From Paenibacillus sp. J31TS4 (GTDB lineage: Bacteria > Bacillota > Bacilli > Paenibacillales > NBRC-103111), in NCBI RefSeq assembly GCF_018403265.1, contig NZ_BOSI01000003.1:62001-126000 (forward strand): a stretch of DNA of 64,000 nt. Direction: 5' to 3'. A model generated the notes under the pieces. It was not told where the DNA came from. It ran no database searches and saw nothing but the letters and a program-made list of their open reading frames with translations. Each line of letters opens with the position of its first letter. Position 1 is the stretch's first letter. Shown here one piece after another: positions 9,399 to 18,825 of the stretch. The position numbers and the translations under genes are program-made.

Positions 9399-10325
9399 AT
9401 GGCCAAAACGGATACGTTCGATGCAGTGTCCAGGATTAAGCGTTCCCGGGCCGACAAAGCGTTTGACTATATCAATTACACGCTATTGTCCATTTTTCTC
9501 TTGATTGTGCTGTACCCTTTGTATTTCATCGTTATCTCCTCGTTCAGCGATCCGACGGCGGTCAATACAGGGGCGGTCAGCTTGATCCCCAAAGGCTTCA
9601 CCTTGGAAGGCTACCGCATCATTCTTAATAACAACGATGTCTGGAGAGGCTACGGCAATTCGCTTCTGTACACGGTGCTGAACGTCGTGATCAGCCTAGC
9701 CCTCATGATTCCGGGGGGATACGCCCTTTCTCGGAAAGAAATGGCCGGGCGCAACCTTCTCATGTTTCTCGTCGTGATCACCATGTTCTTCAGCGGCGGC
9801 ATGATTCCGACCTATATTATCATCAAGAAATTGGGGATGGTGGATACGATCTGGGCGCTGATAGTGCCTTCCGCCGTATCGGCGTATTACGTCATCGTGA
9901 TCAGGACGTTCTTTCAGAACACGCTGCCGGAGGAAATGTTCGAATCGGCTAAAGTGGATGGCTGCTCAACGTTCCGCTTCTTCTTCCAGATGGCGGTTCC
10001 TCTCTCGGCCCCCATTATCGCAGTCATGGCTTTGTTTACTGCCGTGTCCCAATGGAACTCGTTCTTCAGCGCCTTGATCTACCTGCACCGTTCCGAGCTA
10101 TACCCCTTGCAGCTCGTCCTGCGCGGCATCCTGATATCGAGCCAGATGTCGGCTCACGGCTCCGATGCCGTCGTCGATCCCGAATCCATCGCGGAAGCGC
10201 AGCGCTATGCCGAGCTCATCAAGTATGCACTCATCATGGTCGCGAGCATCCCGGTCCTCGTGCTGTATCCTTTCCTGCAGAGGTACTTTGTCAAAGGAAT
10301 GATGATCGGTTCGGTAAAAGGTTAA
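9399..10325 (+). CDS. Carbohydrate ABC transporter permease, YtcP/LplC type
   Basis: A 308-residue permease with six membrane helices. The EAA loop reads PEEMFESAKVDGCSTFRFFF near residue 185, and the C-terminus VLYPFLQRYFVKGMMIGSVKG is the standard ending of YtcP/LplC permeases. It starts with ATG at 9399 after AGGAGG. It forms a heterodimer with the preceding permease in this family. It is the last gene of the transporter operon; a hairpin terminator lies about 290 bp downstream. Confidence 0.92.
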   Translation: MAKTDTFDAVSRIKRSRADKAFDYINYTLLSIFLLIVLYPLYFIVISSFSDPTAVNTGAVSLIPKGFTLEGYRIILNNNDVWRGYGNSLLYTVLNVVISLALMIPGGYALSRKEMAGRNLLMFLVVITMFFSGGMIPTYIIIKKLGMVDTIWALIVPSAVSAYYVIVIRTFFQNTLPEEMFESAKVDGCSTFRFFFQMAVPLSAPIIAVMALFTAVSQWNSFFSALIYLHRSELYPLQLVLRGILISSQMSAHGSDAVVDPESIAEAQRYAELIKYALIMVASIPVLVLYPFLQRYFVKGMMIGSVKG

Positions 10326-10612
10326 CCGCCTTTATACCCCTCAGCAGGGAAGGATGGAATGCGGATGTTGACAAAAAAAGCTGATCGCCAATGCCCTATA
10401 AAGCAGAAAACCGCTCGAGCCACCGCTTGATGGGCTCGGGTTTCCTGCGCGATAAGCTTAAGGGTTCCCGGCGGAAGCGTGGTGCTGCTGCCGTAAAGAT
10501 TGACCGGACCTGTGATTTCAAAAATTCACCGTATCCTCCTCTTCTAATTGAGATAACCTCCCTTCAAGAGATTATAGGGTTGGCGGCTTGTTCGGGCTGT
10601 CCACCATACAAA
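10326..10612. other. Gene-free stretch downstream of ABC transporter operon
   Basis: No intact gene is visible. On the minus strand a good GAGGAGG is followed within 6 nt by GTG but the frame stops after three codons. Another frame reads EITGPVNLYGSSTTLPPGTL and continues protein-like for about 40 residues without a start. This may be a gene remnant; the family was not recognised. Confidence 0.3.
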
Positions 10613-10799
10613 AAAACCGGAAAGGGTCCAAGACCTTTCCGGTTTTGCGCTTGCGTTCCGCTTTTACATCGGGTGGACGCTGCCACGGCTGCTCCTTCGT
10701 TGGTATTTGTACGTCGTCCGAGAGGAGCAACATGTGGTTGAATTTGCTTCCTGCTACCAAAACCTCTCCTTGCGGACCCACTTCCTCATCGAGCTGCAT
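10572..10799 (-). CDS. Possible small or decayed gene, unknown
   Basis: An open frame of 75 residues starting MQLDEEVGPQGEVLVAGSKF with GGGGAAAG upstream of the ATG. The first 45-50 residues look protein-like. The frame then runs straight through the terminator at 10613-10646, so the C-terminus is not natural and the gene, if real, is truncated. I do not recognise it; it could also be chance. Confidence 0.25.
   Translation of the reverse strand: MQLDEEVGPQGEVLVAGSKFNHMLLLSDDVQIPTKEQPWQRPPDVKAERKRKTGKVLDPFRFFCMVDSPNKPPTL
10613..10646 (+). terminator. Intrinsic terminator after the sugar ABC operon (bidirectional)
   Basis: A perfect 13-bp stem, AAAACCGGAAAGG pairing with CCTTTCCGGTTTT around an 8-nt loop. 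It has T4 on the plus strand and A6 on the other side, so it can work in both directions. Confidence 0.75.
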
Positions 10800-10925
10800 T
10801 CGGATTTCTTTCCCCTAATACTTCCAGTAAAGCTATATCCTTTTGCTCTTTGGTTACTATTAATAGATTCGAAGTATCAAATGTATTCTTCTTAGGGGCT
10901 CTTATTCTAATATATTCGGATAAAA

Positions 10926-10958
10926 AAGAGAATTCCTGCTCGAAACAGGAATCCTCTT
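10926..10958 (-). terminator. Terminator of the large secreted phosphoesterase gene
   Basis: A 13-bp stem with one mismatch (10926-10938 with 10946-10958), followed on the minus strand by TTTTTT. It lies 58 bp after the stop of the 1594-residue gene. Confidence 0.75.
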
Positions 10959-11015
10959 CTCCCGGCTACTAACCGATGCTCATCTAGAGAGAAAGCATTA
11001 CCGGTTTAGCGTCAT

Positions 11016-14000
11016 TCAAGGCCTGCCCGGCGTTCCCTCCGGCTTTCCGCGATTATTTCCTCCGTTGTTCCCGCCGCTATGGCCTCCGGACGGATCGGAA
11101 TATGCCGGGATGTCGATTTTCAAAGCCGGGCTCACGTTGCCCGCCGCGTCCTTCGCGACGAGGTACAGATCCTTTGCACCAGCCGTAAGGTTGGCGAGCG
11201 AAACGGGGATTGCCCTGTGGGCTTCGTAGTCGGTGCCTCCGTCGTTCATGTCGATCGCCGGTTCGCCGGCTCCATCACTTACGACCTTGTAGTAGTAGAC
11301 TCCGGCTTCATTGGCGGCGAACCTTACCGTTGCGGTGCTGTCGCCGGTACGGCTCACGGTTCTGACGTTCAGAGCCGGAGCGGTGTTATCGGTTTTTTTA
11401 GTGGTGAAGGAAGAAAGCCGGCTGTACCCTCTCCCCGCCGAATTTGCCGCGATGGCCATCCAGGTGTGTTCTCCCGGAGCAAGGTTATCCACGGTAACCG
11501 ATGCCGTGGAGTGCTTGGCCGCTGACGTCCCGAGGGCCGTGTTGTTGTACAGCACGGCCTCTACCGCGCGGACGGTCAGCGTTTTGGGCGCCGTATCAAA
11601 GTCCAGGCTGAGCTCGTAAATGTCCTGGCCGCCCTCCTTCGTGCCAATTTCATAAGATGCCGATTTGCGCTTATCGAAGTAATTATAATCATTCAGCTTC
11701 GGCGAATAGGCATTCATGTAGAGCTTGCCGTTCGCCAGATCAAAGTACAGCGTCTTGTAATAGGCGTTCCCGCCCTGCTCCCCTCCCTGGTAATCGTGGA
11801 GGATCTGATAGACCTTGCGCTCTTTCACTCCGTCCCCGTCGTCATCATAGCCTTCCACGTTGATGGCGGCTCCGGTATAATGACCGCTCAGCACCATCTT
11901 CACGTTGGGGTTCTTCGCGACCACTTCGTTCTGGTAGTAGAGACCGGCTTCGTCCAGGTCGGCATTCGCTTTTACGTAATTGTGAAAGGCTAGAACGGCC
12001 ATACGGTCCGGGTATTCCGCCAGAACCTTGTTAACCCAGGCCACGGCCTCCCGGTCAAAATTATAGCTCATGTAAACAAAGATCAGATCCTGGCCGCCTG
12101 CGGTGACGAGGTCATAGTGGCCGAGGTTGTTCTGGTAGGAACCGCCGAAGACGCCGTTGTCCTTAAAACGGTCCTCCCCGAAATATTTCTGATAATTCAA
12201 ATACTTGCCGTTATGGTTGGCAATGTCATGGTTTCCGGCCACGACGCCGTATGGCAGCTGGGCATCCTCCAGAATTTTCATGTACCGGTCGGCACGGTCC
12301 CATTGATAGATTTCGTCGATGTCGTCTACGAGATCACCCGTGTTCACGACATAGCGGATGTCCATGCGATCCTTATTGGCCGCGATATGGTCGTTGAGCA
12401 TTTGGAAATTCTCCGGGTAGCTTTGAACGTAATACTGCGGGTCGGTCTCCCAGGCGATCGAAAAATCGTACTGAACCGGTTCGCCGGTGCCATCCCAAAC
12501 ATAATCATTGGCCACCGTGCTTGCACGGCCGGCTTTGGTGGAGGGCAGCATCTCGATGCCTCTTCCTTGGGCCAACACGTAAACCTTTCCATCAGCAAGG
12601 TAATCGCCGGTCTCGAATACCGCGGAGACTTTGCCGTCCTCATGGTCGGCTTGAAGCGGAATCCACCGGTCGCCGGAGCTGCTGCGCGCATAGAGGCGGA
12701 CGTCTTTGCCATAATCCGTTCCCGCCTCGAGCGAGACCCGTAGGGAGGTGTCCGCGGCGTTCACATCGAAGGCATACATCTGGTAAGGAAGGCTGCCGTT
12801 GCTGCTGGTCACCGCACCAAGGGAACCGGCTTGGGCGTTTGCCGTACCGTCGCCGGAGCCCTGGTAGACGGTAATGCCTTCGCCCACGGTCAAGGCCTGC
12901 GCCTCATGGAAGGAGACCTCTGCGTCCTTCCCTTTGCTCAGGACGGCCGACAGGGTGGCCGAATCCGTCCCCACGTCCGACGAAGAGACATGGGAGATGA
13001 CCGGGTAATTGCGGCTGGACGAGAAAGTCCACGTCATGGTTCCGGTATTCCCCCAAGTGTCCTGCACCGAAGCGGTAAGCGTGTGGGGGCCTTGGCTCAG
13101 CTCCGAGCCGTTGAAGCTGGTTCCGCTCAGCAGCATCCCATCTAGCTTAAGCATAAGCGTGTCCTCGGCCACATTCGACGCATCCGTATAGCGAGGCTGG
13201 AACGTATACGCGCCGTCGATCTGCTCCGGAACCTCGGCGATGATCACCGGGCCGGTATTGTCCACGTTCACAGAGATGGTTTGGCTGTCGGTTCCCGTGG
13301 AAATGGTGACGGTGTGGCTTCCGTCCTCCGCCTGCCGGGTATCCCAGACGGTGCCGTTGGCGTTCAGGGAGGCATAAGGAACGGTGAAATGGAGCTCGAC
13401 CTCCCGCTTGCTGCTGCCCAACGTCACGGTATTCGATGCCTTAACAGCGCCGTCCGGATTAATAACTGTGCCGTCCGCCAGCACCAGGGAGAAATTCGTC
13501 ACCGTGAAGCTGTCGCTGTCCGTGCCAGGTGTGGTGTCCAGGGCGTCGATCTCCGTTCCGGCCAGGATGCGAATGCTCACCTCGGCGTCACCGTTCGCCT
13601 TATACGCAAACAGGGCGTTGTCGATCATTACGGCACGGGAAGGCAGCACGTCATACCAGCGCGAGAAGATCTGCACCAGGTTTCCGTTGGCCGTAATGGC
13701 GTTTTTGGCCCCGTCCAGTCCCTCGATGTCCAAGGTAAAATAAGCTCCCTGTTCCATCCGGCGGGTAGTGTCCACCAAAGCACCGTCAAGGCGGATGTCT
13801 ACCGCCGCGTTGTCGCTGGATCTCCCGACAAGGTAGACGCGGCCGGAAACCGTTTGGCCTTCCGCCAGGTTCGAGCGCAGCCCGGAGAAATCATCGCTGT
13901 GCAGGACGGAAACCCGATGGACGGGCGTAACCGCCGTGCGGAACATGTTTTTGGCTTCCAGGTAATATTCGATGTATGGGCTGCTCAGAAAACGGTCCGC

Positions 14001-15800
14001 ACCGATCTCCACATAAAATTTACCGGGCGCCCGCTTATTAAACGAGTTCCCCTCTTGAGCCGTCCACTCGCCGGATTGATTCGTACGGTAATAGACGACA
14101 AAGCTCTTAACGCCGGTTGGGTCCACATAAGCATAGGGGATGCTGAGATCCGTTCCCTCCCGGATGGTGTCATATTGGCTGGTTTCAAAAAGAGGCGTCA
14201 GCTCGGGCGTAATCCCCGGATCGGCCAAAACCGTCTTCTGCTCCTCGCTCACCTGGCCTGCGGAAGGAGGGGCCTTCTTGGCGATGGCCAGGGCCCTGTT
14301 CTGTCCCTCCGCGGCCTGAAGCTGAACGCTGGAGCCCTCCACGGTGCCGGCATCGCCCGACGCGTAGGAGTAATAGGAGATCGGCTCGCTGCTGCCTTTC
14401 GGCATGATGGCCACCTTGGCCGTTGTATTTTTTAGAGCCACCTGGTTGTTGACGGAAAAGACGGGCACGCCATCCGGAACCCCGAAGCTTGCCCGGAAGT
14501 CAGCCTCGTCCGGCATGGTCCCCCCTTTCCCCTCCAAGTCGACGCGCCGTACCCAGAACACGGCAGGCGTTTTGGCCGGAATTTTCAACTCGGTTTCATT
14601 ATAAGCAAAGGTAACGTCCTTAGCCGGCGAAACCGACAAATCGGTATACACCAAGTTGTAGTTAGTCCCAAAATTTACCTCGGAGTCCGAGGCATTGTAG
14701 ATTTCGATATAATCCATGCTGTCGACGCCGGCGCTGCTGATTCCGGTGTATTGGTCATGGCGCGGAAGATCGTTCGGCATGATCTCGGTTAGATAGAGCC
14801 CCTGGCTTGCAGATGCGGTGTAAGCCGGGATATCAATCTTCAGTGGATCGCTGACCTGGTTCGACGAATTCTTCCCGACCAGATAGAGATCATGAGCCCC
14901 CTCAGAGAGCGCCGTCAGGGAGAGCGTCGTTTCGCCATCCGCATCGACTGTATGGCCAACCGCGTTGACGGTATCGATGGCCGGGGCGGGAGCGCCATCG
15001 GCGACAACCTCATAATAGTAGGTATCGGCTGCGTACGTAGTGAACGTCACGGATGCCGTGCTGTTACTCGTGCGGCTGACGGCTCCCGGTGTGACGGTCG
15101 GCTTGGGCTTAACCGTCTGGGGCTTGACCTTCTTTTGCACCTCGCTCACCTTGCCGGCTGAGGGGGGAGCCGTCGAGGCAAGGGGCAGGCAGGCAGATTG
15201 TCCTTCCACCGCTTGAAGATGGACGCTCGTACCCTCTGCCGAGCCCACATCGTCCGTCGTATAGGTATAAGCGGAGACGATTTCCTTGCTGCTTTTGGCC
15301 ACGATGGCCACCTTGGCCGTTGAATTTTTTAGAGCCGTCTGGTTATTGACGGAAAAGACCGGCACACCGTCCGGGATCCCCAGGCTTGTACGGAAAGCCG
15401 CCTCGTCCGGCATGGTCTTCCCTTTCCCCTCCAAGTCGACACGCCGTATCCAGAACACGGCAGGCGTTTTGGCCGGGATTTTCAACTCGGTTTCGTTAAA
15501 AGTGAATAGCTTGTCACCCGAATCGGTATAGACCAGGTTGTAGTCGGCCCCGAAATCCATCTCCGAGTCCGCAGCATTGTAGACCTCGATATAATCCATG
15601 CTGTCGATGGTGGCACCGCTAAGCCCGGTGTAAGTGGCATTGCGTGCTAGGTCGTTAGGATAGATTTCCGTAAGCCATATCTTCGGGGCCATCGAGCCGC
15701 TAACCGTTCCCGACGCCAATGCCGCCATAGGCTGCAGCAGCGAAAAAACGGTTACCAGTGCCAAAAAACAGGAAAGATACTTATGAAAGCGTTTGCTCAT
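11016..15800 (-). CDS. Large secreted protein: two lamin-tail-like modules, Ig-like domains and calcineurin-like phosphoesterase
   Basis: A 1594-residue exported protein, comparable in design to B. subtilis YvnB. A Sec signal peptide ends near AALAS (residue 30). Residues 41-220 and about 335-525 are two copies of one lamin-tail-like module (both contain WLTEIxPND-type starts, SMDYIE(V/I)YNA and a KIPAKTPAVFW core). A 90-residue Ig-like unit at about 238-328 recurs at about 1480-1570. A metallophosphoesterase domain spans about 1100-1380 with VVNTGDLVDD, VVAGNHD, LAFHN and LSGHYTG. The usual first DxH motif is replaced by a degenerate WETDPQYY and the last GHxH is altered, so activity is uncertain. 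The C-terminus is Gly/Asn-rich (PSGGHSGGNNGGNNRGKPEG). The ATG has AAGGAG upstream. It stands alone, with its own terminator. Likely roles are extracellular phosphate scavenging or surface adhesion (inference). Confidence 0.85.
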   Translation of the reverse strand: MSKRFHKYLSCFLALVTVFSLLQPMAALASGTVSGSMAPKIWLTEIYPNDLARNATYTGLSGATIDSMDYIEVYNAADSEMDFGADYNLVYTDSGDKLFTFNETELKIPAKTPAVFWIRRVDLEGKGKTMPDEAAFRTSLGIPDGVPVFSVNNQTALKNSTAKVAIVAKSSKEIVSAYTYTTDDVGSAEGTSVHLQAVEGQSACLPLASTAPPSAGKVSEVQKKVKPQTVKPKPTVTPGAVSRTSNSTASVTFTTYAADTYYYEVVADGAPAPAIDTVNAVGHTVDADGETTLSLTALSEGAHDLYLVGKNSSNQVSDPLKIDIPAYTASASQGLYLTEIMPNDLPRHDQYTGISSAGVDSMDYIEIYNASDSEVNFGTNYNLVYTDLSVSPAKDVTFAYNETELKIPAKTPAVFWVRRVDLEGKGGTMPDEADFRASFGVPDGVPVFSVNNQVALKNTTAKVAIMPKGSSEPISYYSYASGDAGTVEGSSVQLQAAEGQNRALAIAKKAPPSAGQVSEEQKTVLADPGITPELTPLFETSQYDTIREGTDLSIPYAYVDPTGVKSFVVYYRTNQSGEWTAQEGNSFNKRAPGKFYVEIGADRFLSSPYIEYYLEAKNMFRTAVTPVHRVSVLHSDDFSGLRSNLAEGQTVSGRVYLVGRSSDNAAVDIRLDGALVDTTRRMEQGAYFTLDIEGLDGAKNAITANGNLVQIFSRWYDVLPSRAVMIDNALFAYKANGDAEVSIRILAGTEIDALDTTPGTDSDSFTVTNFSLVLADGTVINPDGAVKASNTVTLGSSKREVELHFTVPYASLNANGTVWDTRQAEDGSHTVTISTGTDSQTISVNVDNTGPVIIAEVPEQIDGAYTFQPRYTDASNVAEDTLMLKLDGMLLSGTSFNGSELSQGPHTLTASVQDTWGNTGTMTWTFSSSRNYPVISHVSSSDVGTDSATLSAVLSKGKDAEVSFHEAQALTVGEGITVYQGSGDGTANAQAGSLGAVTSSNGSLPYQMYAFDVNAADTSLRVSLEAGTDYGKDVRLYARSSSGDRWIPLQADHEDGKVSAVFETGDYLADGKVYVLAQGRGIEMLPSTKAGRASTVANDYVWDGTGEPVQYDFSIAWETDPQYYVQSYPENFQMLNDHIAANKDRMDIRYVVNTGDLVDDIDEIYQWDRADRYMKILEDAQLPYGVVAGNHDIANHNGKYLNYQKYFGEDRFKDNGVFGGSYQNNLGHYDLVTAGGQDLIFVYMSYNFDREAVAWVNKVLAEYPDRMAVLAFHNYVKANADLDEAGLYYQNEVVAKNPNVKMVLSGHYTGAAINVEGYDDDGDGVKERKVYQILHDYQGGEQGGNAYYKTLYFDLANGKLYMNAYSPKLNDYNYFDKRKSASYEIGTKEGGQDIYELSLDFDTAPKTLTVRAVEAVLYNNTALGTSAAKHSTASVTVDNLAPGEHTWMAIAANSAGRGYSRLSSFTTKKTDNTAPALNVRTVSRTGDSTATVRFAANEAGVYYYKVVSDGAGEPAIDMNDGGTDYEAHRAIPVSLANLTAGAKDLYLVAKDAAGNVSPALKIDIPAYSDPSGGHSGGNNGGNNRGKPEGTPGRP

Positions 15801-16453
15801 TAGTCTCTAACTCCTTCTCAAGCTTGATTGTAAAGATTGGTGCTTCGTTATTGGCAGCTGTCTACTTCTTGTATGTATTCTGGCGGTTCTGCCGCTGTTA
15901 TCTGATTTCATGCCCTTCGGGTACGATCCGGCACTGGTTTCCAAGCCGCAACTTCTGCGTGTAGCTGGTATGGCAGGGTATTTCTTTACAAAGCATTCTG
16001 TATAAACATCCCCTCCGTATCAGTCAAGTTTATTCTGGTATTCTATATAAGCGCGGTACTTCCTGTTGTTTGAAAGAGAATCTATGAAGGGCTTGAAATA
16101 GAGTGTATGCATAATCATGTAGGATTGATGTATAAATACGCCGTCATTTTACCACGCAGAAAAAGGCCGCCTCTGGTGAGGTAGCCCGTTGCAAATATAT
16201 TAATAAATAACTGGAATAAATTGATACCTTGGAATTAATGGAAGTAAGCCCGAAAAAACAGTTGCAAGCGATTCGCCTTTTCATTTCCCAGCTGATTCTA
16301 AACTCTCTTAGTTGCCCATATATGATAGATGTTGTAATAGGTCGCTCCCGTTACCGTATTCCAACAGCCGTGTGCCAATACATTATCACTACCCTGTTCA
16401 TTTGCAGGGGCCCTTGCCAAACTTAGGTTAATGGCGGGTAAAAATCATTCACT
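15801..16453. other. Gene-free stretch upstream of the large secreted protein
   Basis: About 650 bp holding the promoter region of the large gene and the terminator at 16165-16186. The 16.2-16.43 kb part has a short plus-strand open frame (start near 16229) whose first 20 residues look protein-like; no family or RBS supports it. Nothing else was identified. Confidence 0.4.
16165..16186 (-). terminator. Probable terminator downstream of the SF0329-type gene
   Basis: A 9-bp stem with one mismatch and one G-T pair around a TGGT/ACCA loop, followed on the minus strand by TTTTT. It is about 270 bp after the stop of the gene at 16454. Confidence 0.5.
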
Positions 16454-17023
16454 TCATAATGTGCTACGCCGTAATTCATAAAAATACTGCACAATCGGAT
16501 GCTTTACCTTCATCTTCTCGGACATGTTTAAAATCCGCTTTTTTCCAACTCTTCTGTCCACCAAAGCTAGAACATTCAATAGGATCTCGTTGCTCTCTAT
16601 GCTTTCCTCTACAGAAGTAGATAAATACTTATTAGCCACAACGATAAAATTCGATTTGCTCAATGAAGCCTGTGCTGACAAAAGCTCTTTTGCATGTTCT
16701 GAACTTGTTCTGCTTCTAGCAATGACTAGTAAACGATCCTCCGGCACTGGCCCCTTAGCATCTTTTCTGACTGCTTCAATTGTATCCCTGCTGATAGGAA
16801 TTTGGATAGTAGGATCATTCTTAATTTCCAGCTCTGTTTGATACCATCTAATAGAGTTCATTCTGTCACTCATATTGAGTACGTTCTTTTTATCTACCGA
16901 AATATAACAAATTCCTGATTTATCGGGCAGATAACGGTATCCTGGTGCGCGGTATTCTACCCTTCCATTTAACGCAGGACTGAGAAAGCCCTCCAGTTGT
17001 TGCTTCAATTTGCTCCAGGACAT
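16454..17023 (-). CDS. SF0329 family protein, function unknown
   Basis: A 189-residue soluble protein opening MSWSKLKQQLEGFLSPALNG and continuing with VEYRAPGYRYLPDKSGICYI and VDKKNVLNMSD, which I recognise as the SF0329-type family of uncharacterised bacterial proteins. An upstream ATG (17089) would add 22 unrelated residues, but the ATG at 17021-17023 has GGAGGGG 5 nt upstream and matches where the family begins. No membrane segment or catalytic motif is obvious. It is followed upstream by the Dus gene on the same strand at 106 bp; co-transcription is possible. Confidence 0.75.
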   Translation of the reverse strand: MSWSKLKQQLEGFLSPALNGRVEYRAPGYRYLPDKSGICYISVDKKNVLNMSDRMNSIRWYQTELEIKNDPTIQIPISRDTIEAVRKDAKGPVPEDRLLVIARSRTSSEHAKELLSAQASLSKSNFIVVANKYLSTSVEESIESNEILLNVLALVDRRVGKKRILNMSEKMKVKHPIVQYFYELRRSTL

Positions 17024-17129
17024 GTAATCCCCCTCCATATAAAAAACAGAGAAAAGACTGGTTAGCTCCAGGTTTCTCCCCATCTCCATTCATCCGATCC
17101 TCAATCTTTTTTCTAGTTTACTTGGCAGC

Positions 17130-18140
17130 CTAATCCCTAGGTTCCTCCGCCCCATCATGCTCCTTGCTTCCAAACTCATTGAGCAGCGCACGCACTTCAT
17201 TTGTTGACTTCGCGTTCATTAAGGTGTTTCTTAATTCACTTGCCCCTCGAAATCCGCGGACATATATTTTAAAGAATCGGGCAAGGGGACTGAATGAACG
17301 TGGCTCCAATGCTGAATATTGATCATGTAGATCCAAATGCAGCCGCAGCAAATCAAGCAATTCTCTACTGCTATGATCCTTCGGTTCCTTCTCAAAAGCA
17401 AACGGATTATGAAAAATACCACGCCCGATCATGATCCCATCCACGCCATATTGCTCAGCGAGCTTGAGGCCGGTCTGACGGTCAGGGATATCCCCGTTAA
17501 TGGTCAGAAGTGTATCTGGTGCCACCTCATCACGAAGTTTCTTAATCTCCGGAATCAGTTCCCAGTGAGCGTCTACTTTGCTCATTTCCTCTCTTGTCCG
17601 CAGATGAATGGACAGATTAACAATGTCTTGTTTCAGAATATGGGTTAACCAGTCGCGCCATTCGTCTACTCTACTAAAACCGAGTCTTGTTTTTACACTG
17701 ACGGGCAGTCCCCCGGCTTTTGCGGCCTGGATGATATCCGCTGCGGTTTTCGGACGGCAGATCAGGCCGCTTCCCTTCCCATTCTCTGCTACATTTGCTA
17801 CAGGACAACCCATATTAATATCGATGCCTTTGAATCCTTCTTTCGCCATCCCGATGCTCATTTGACGAAAGTGTTCCGGCTTATCCCCCCAGATATGAGC
17901 TACAATGGGCTGCTCATCCGCTGTATAAGTCAAACGCCCGCGCACAGCATGGCTTCCCTCCGGGTGACAATAGCTCTCTGTATTCGCAAACTCCGTAAAA
18001 AACACATCCGGTCTGCCCGCTTCACTAACGACATGGCGAAAAACTACGTGCGTCACGTCTTCCATTGGTGCAAGGATAAAAAAAGGCCGGGGTAAATCAA
18101 GCCAAAAATTATTATTCACTTCAAACTCAAATCCTCTCAT
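17130..18140 (-). CDS. dus: tRNA-dihydrouridine synthase
   Basis: A 336-residue FMN enzyme that reduces uridines in the D-loop of tRNA. TIM-barrel motifs are in order: [19 protein letters not shown] at the N-terminus, [20 protein letters not shown] with the catalytic Cys, [17 protein letters not shown] and [16 protein letters not shown] for FMN phosphate binding. Length is normal. The ATG at 18140 has no strong RBS, so the exact start is uncertain by a few codons. Whether it is DusA-, B- or C-like cannot be settled here. Confidence 0.9.
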   Translation of the reverse strand: MRGFEFEVNNNFWLDLPRPFFILAPMEDVTHVVFRHVVSEAGRPDVFFTEFANTESYCHPEGSHAVRGRLTYTADEQPIVAHIWGDKPEHFRQMSIGMAKEGFKGIDINMGCPVANVAENGKGSGLICRPKTAADIIQAAKAGGLPVSVKTRLGFSRVDEWRDWLTHILKQDIVNLSIHLRTREEMSKVDAHWELIPEIKKLRDEVAPDTLLTINGDIPDRQTGLKLAEQYGVDGIMIGRGIFHNPFAFEKEPKDHSSRELLDLLRLHLDLHDQYSALEPRSFSPLARFFKIYVRGFRGASELRNTLMNAKSTNEVRALLNEFGSKEHDGAEEPRD

Positions 18141-18369
18141 TTAGAAAAGAACAGATTCTCCACCAGAAATTTTCGTAAGCATATGATTAAAGATTAATTA
18201 TTTCCGTTCTCCACCTAGTATTTCCAGTGTTTCCTCTATCCATAAAGTCAGTTTAACTATTTATTATTGCATTTCTTTTTTTTCAAGTCCAGTACGTACT
18301 TTGAAGTAATAGGAGGCAAGGGTCTTTGAAAATAAGCTCTATGGGGGGTTTTGGAAGGGAGAGTCCACA

Positions 18370-18499
18370 ATGACAACACTGGTGATTTTGGCACACTCGA
18401 ATTCCGTTGTTTGGGTACAGTTATCCGCTTTTATTGAAAAAGTGGTTCGACGATGTTTTTGCTTTCGGATGGACTGATGGATCAAAAGGTGAAAAGTGA
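18370..18499 (+). pseudogene. Remnant of NAD(P)H oxidoreductase (KefF/YwrO type)
   Basis: A start with strong RBS (GGAAGGGAGAG, ATG at 18370) encodes MTTLVILAHSN, the usual beginning of flavodoxin-like NAD(P)H oxidoreductases. A few codons later a different frame (18425-18499) encodes PLLLKKWFDDVFAFGW followed by TDGSKGEK and a stop, which is the internal family motif normally some 70 residues further on. The sequence between has been deleted, the frames no longer match, and the C-terminal half is missing. This is a broken gene. An 80-residue plus-strand frame from 18453 overlaps it but is a by-product of the damage. Confidence 0.7.
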
Positions 18500-18665
18500 C
18501 CTAAGGGAATTGATAGGCAGTAATGTAAAATTAGACAGGCTTTTCGATGTTGTGAAAGGAAATGTAGGTCAAAAGCAATCTAATCTAATTTGCATACACC
18601 CTGTATCGCCGGAGCGAAACTTCCTTCCCTACAAAGCCCTCTTCCCTCCTCCCCTCAAAGTAAAA

Positions 18666-18708
18666 AGCCGAGGAAAGACAGGAGTGAGTCCCTGAATTTC
18701 GCTCGGCT
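18666..18708 (-). terminator. Probable terminator of the rlmCD-dagK operon
   Basis: On the minus strand AGCCGAG and CTCGGCT pair around a partly paired interior (CAGG with CCTG, GAAA with TTTC) and are followed by TTTT. It lies about 120 bp beyond the RlmCD stop codon. Confidence 0.55.
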
Positions 18709-18825
18709 CGTAACGCGACTTTTTAGGCTTTGGTACGATTATTTAGGCTTTGAGAGCTGTTCATAGAAAATAGTCTCATTGTAAAGCCCCAAGAAGCCTT
18801 ATATATCAACGGTTTTCACATCATC

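Noticed and set aside
13281-14435. A 384-codon plus-strand open frame
   Set aside because: Antisense within the large secreted protein gene; no independent support.
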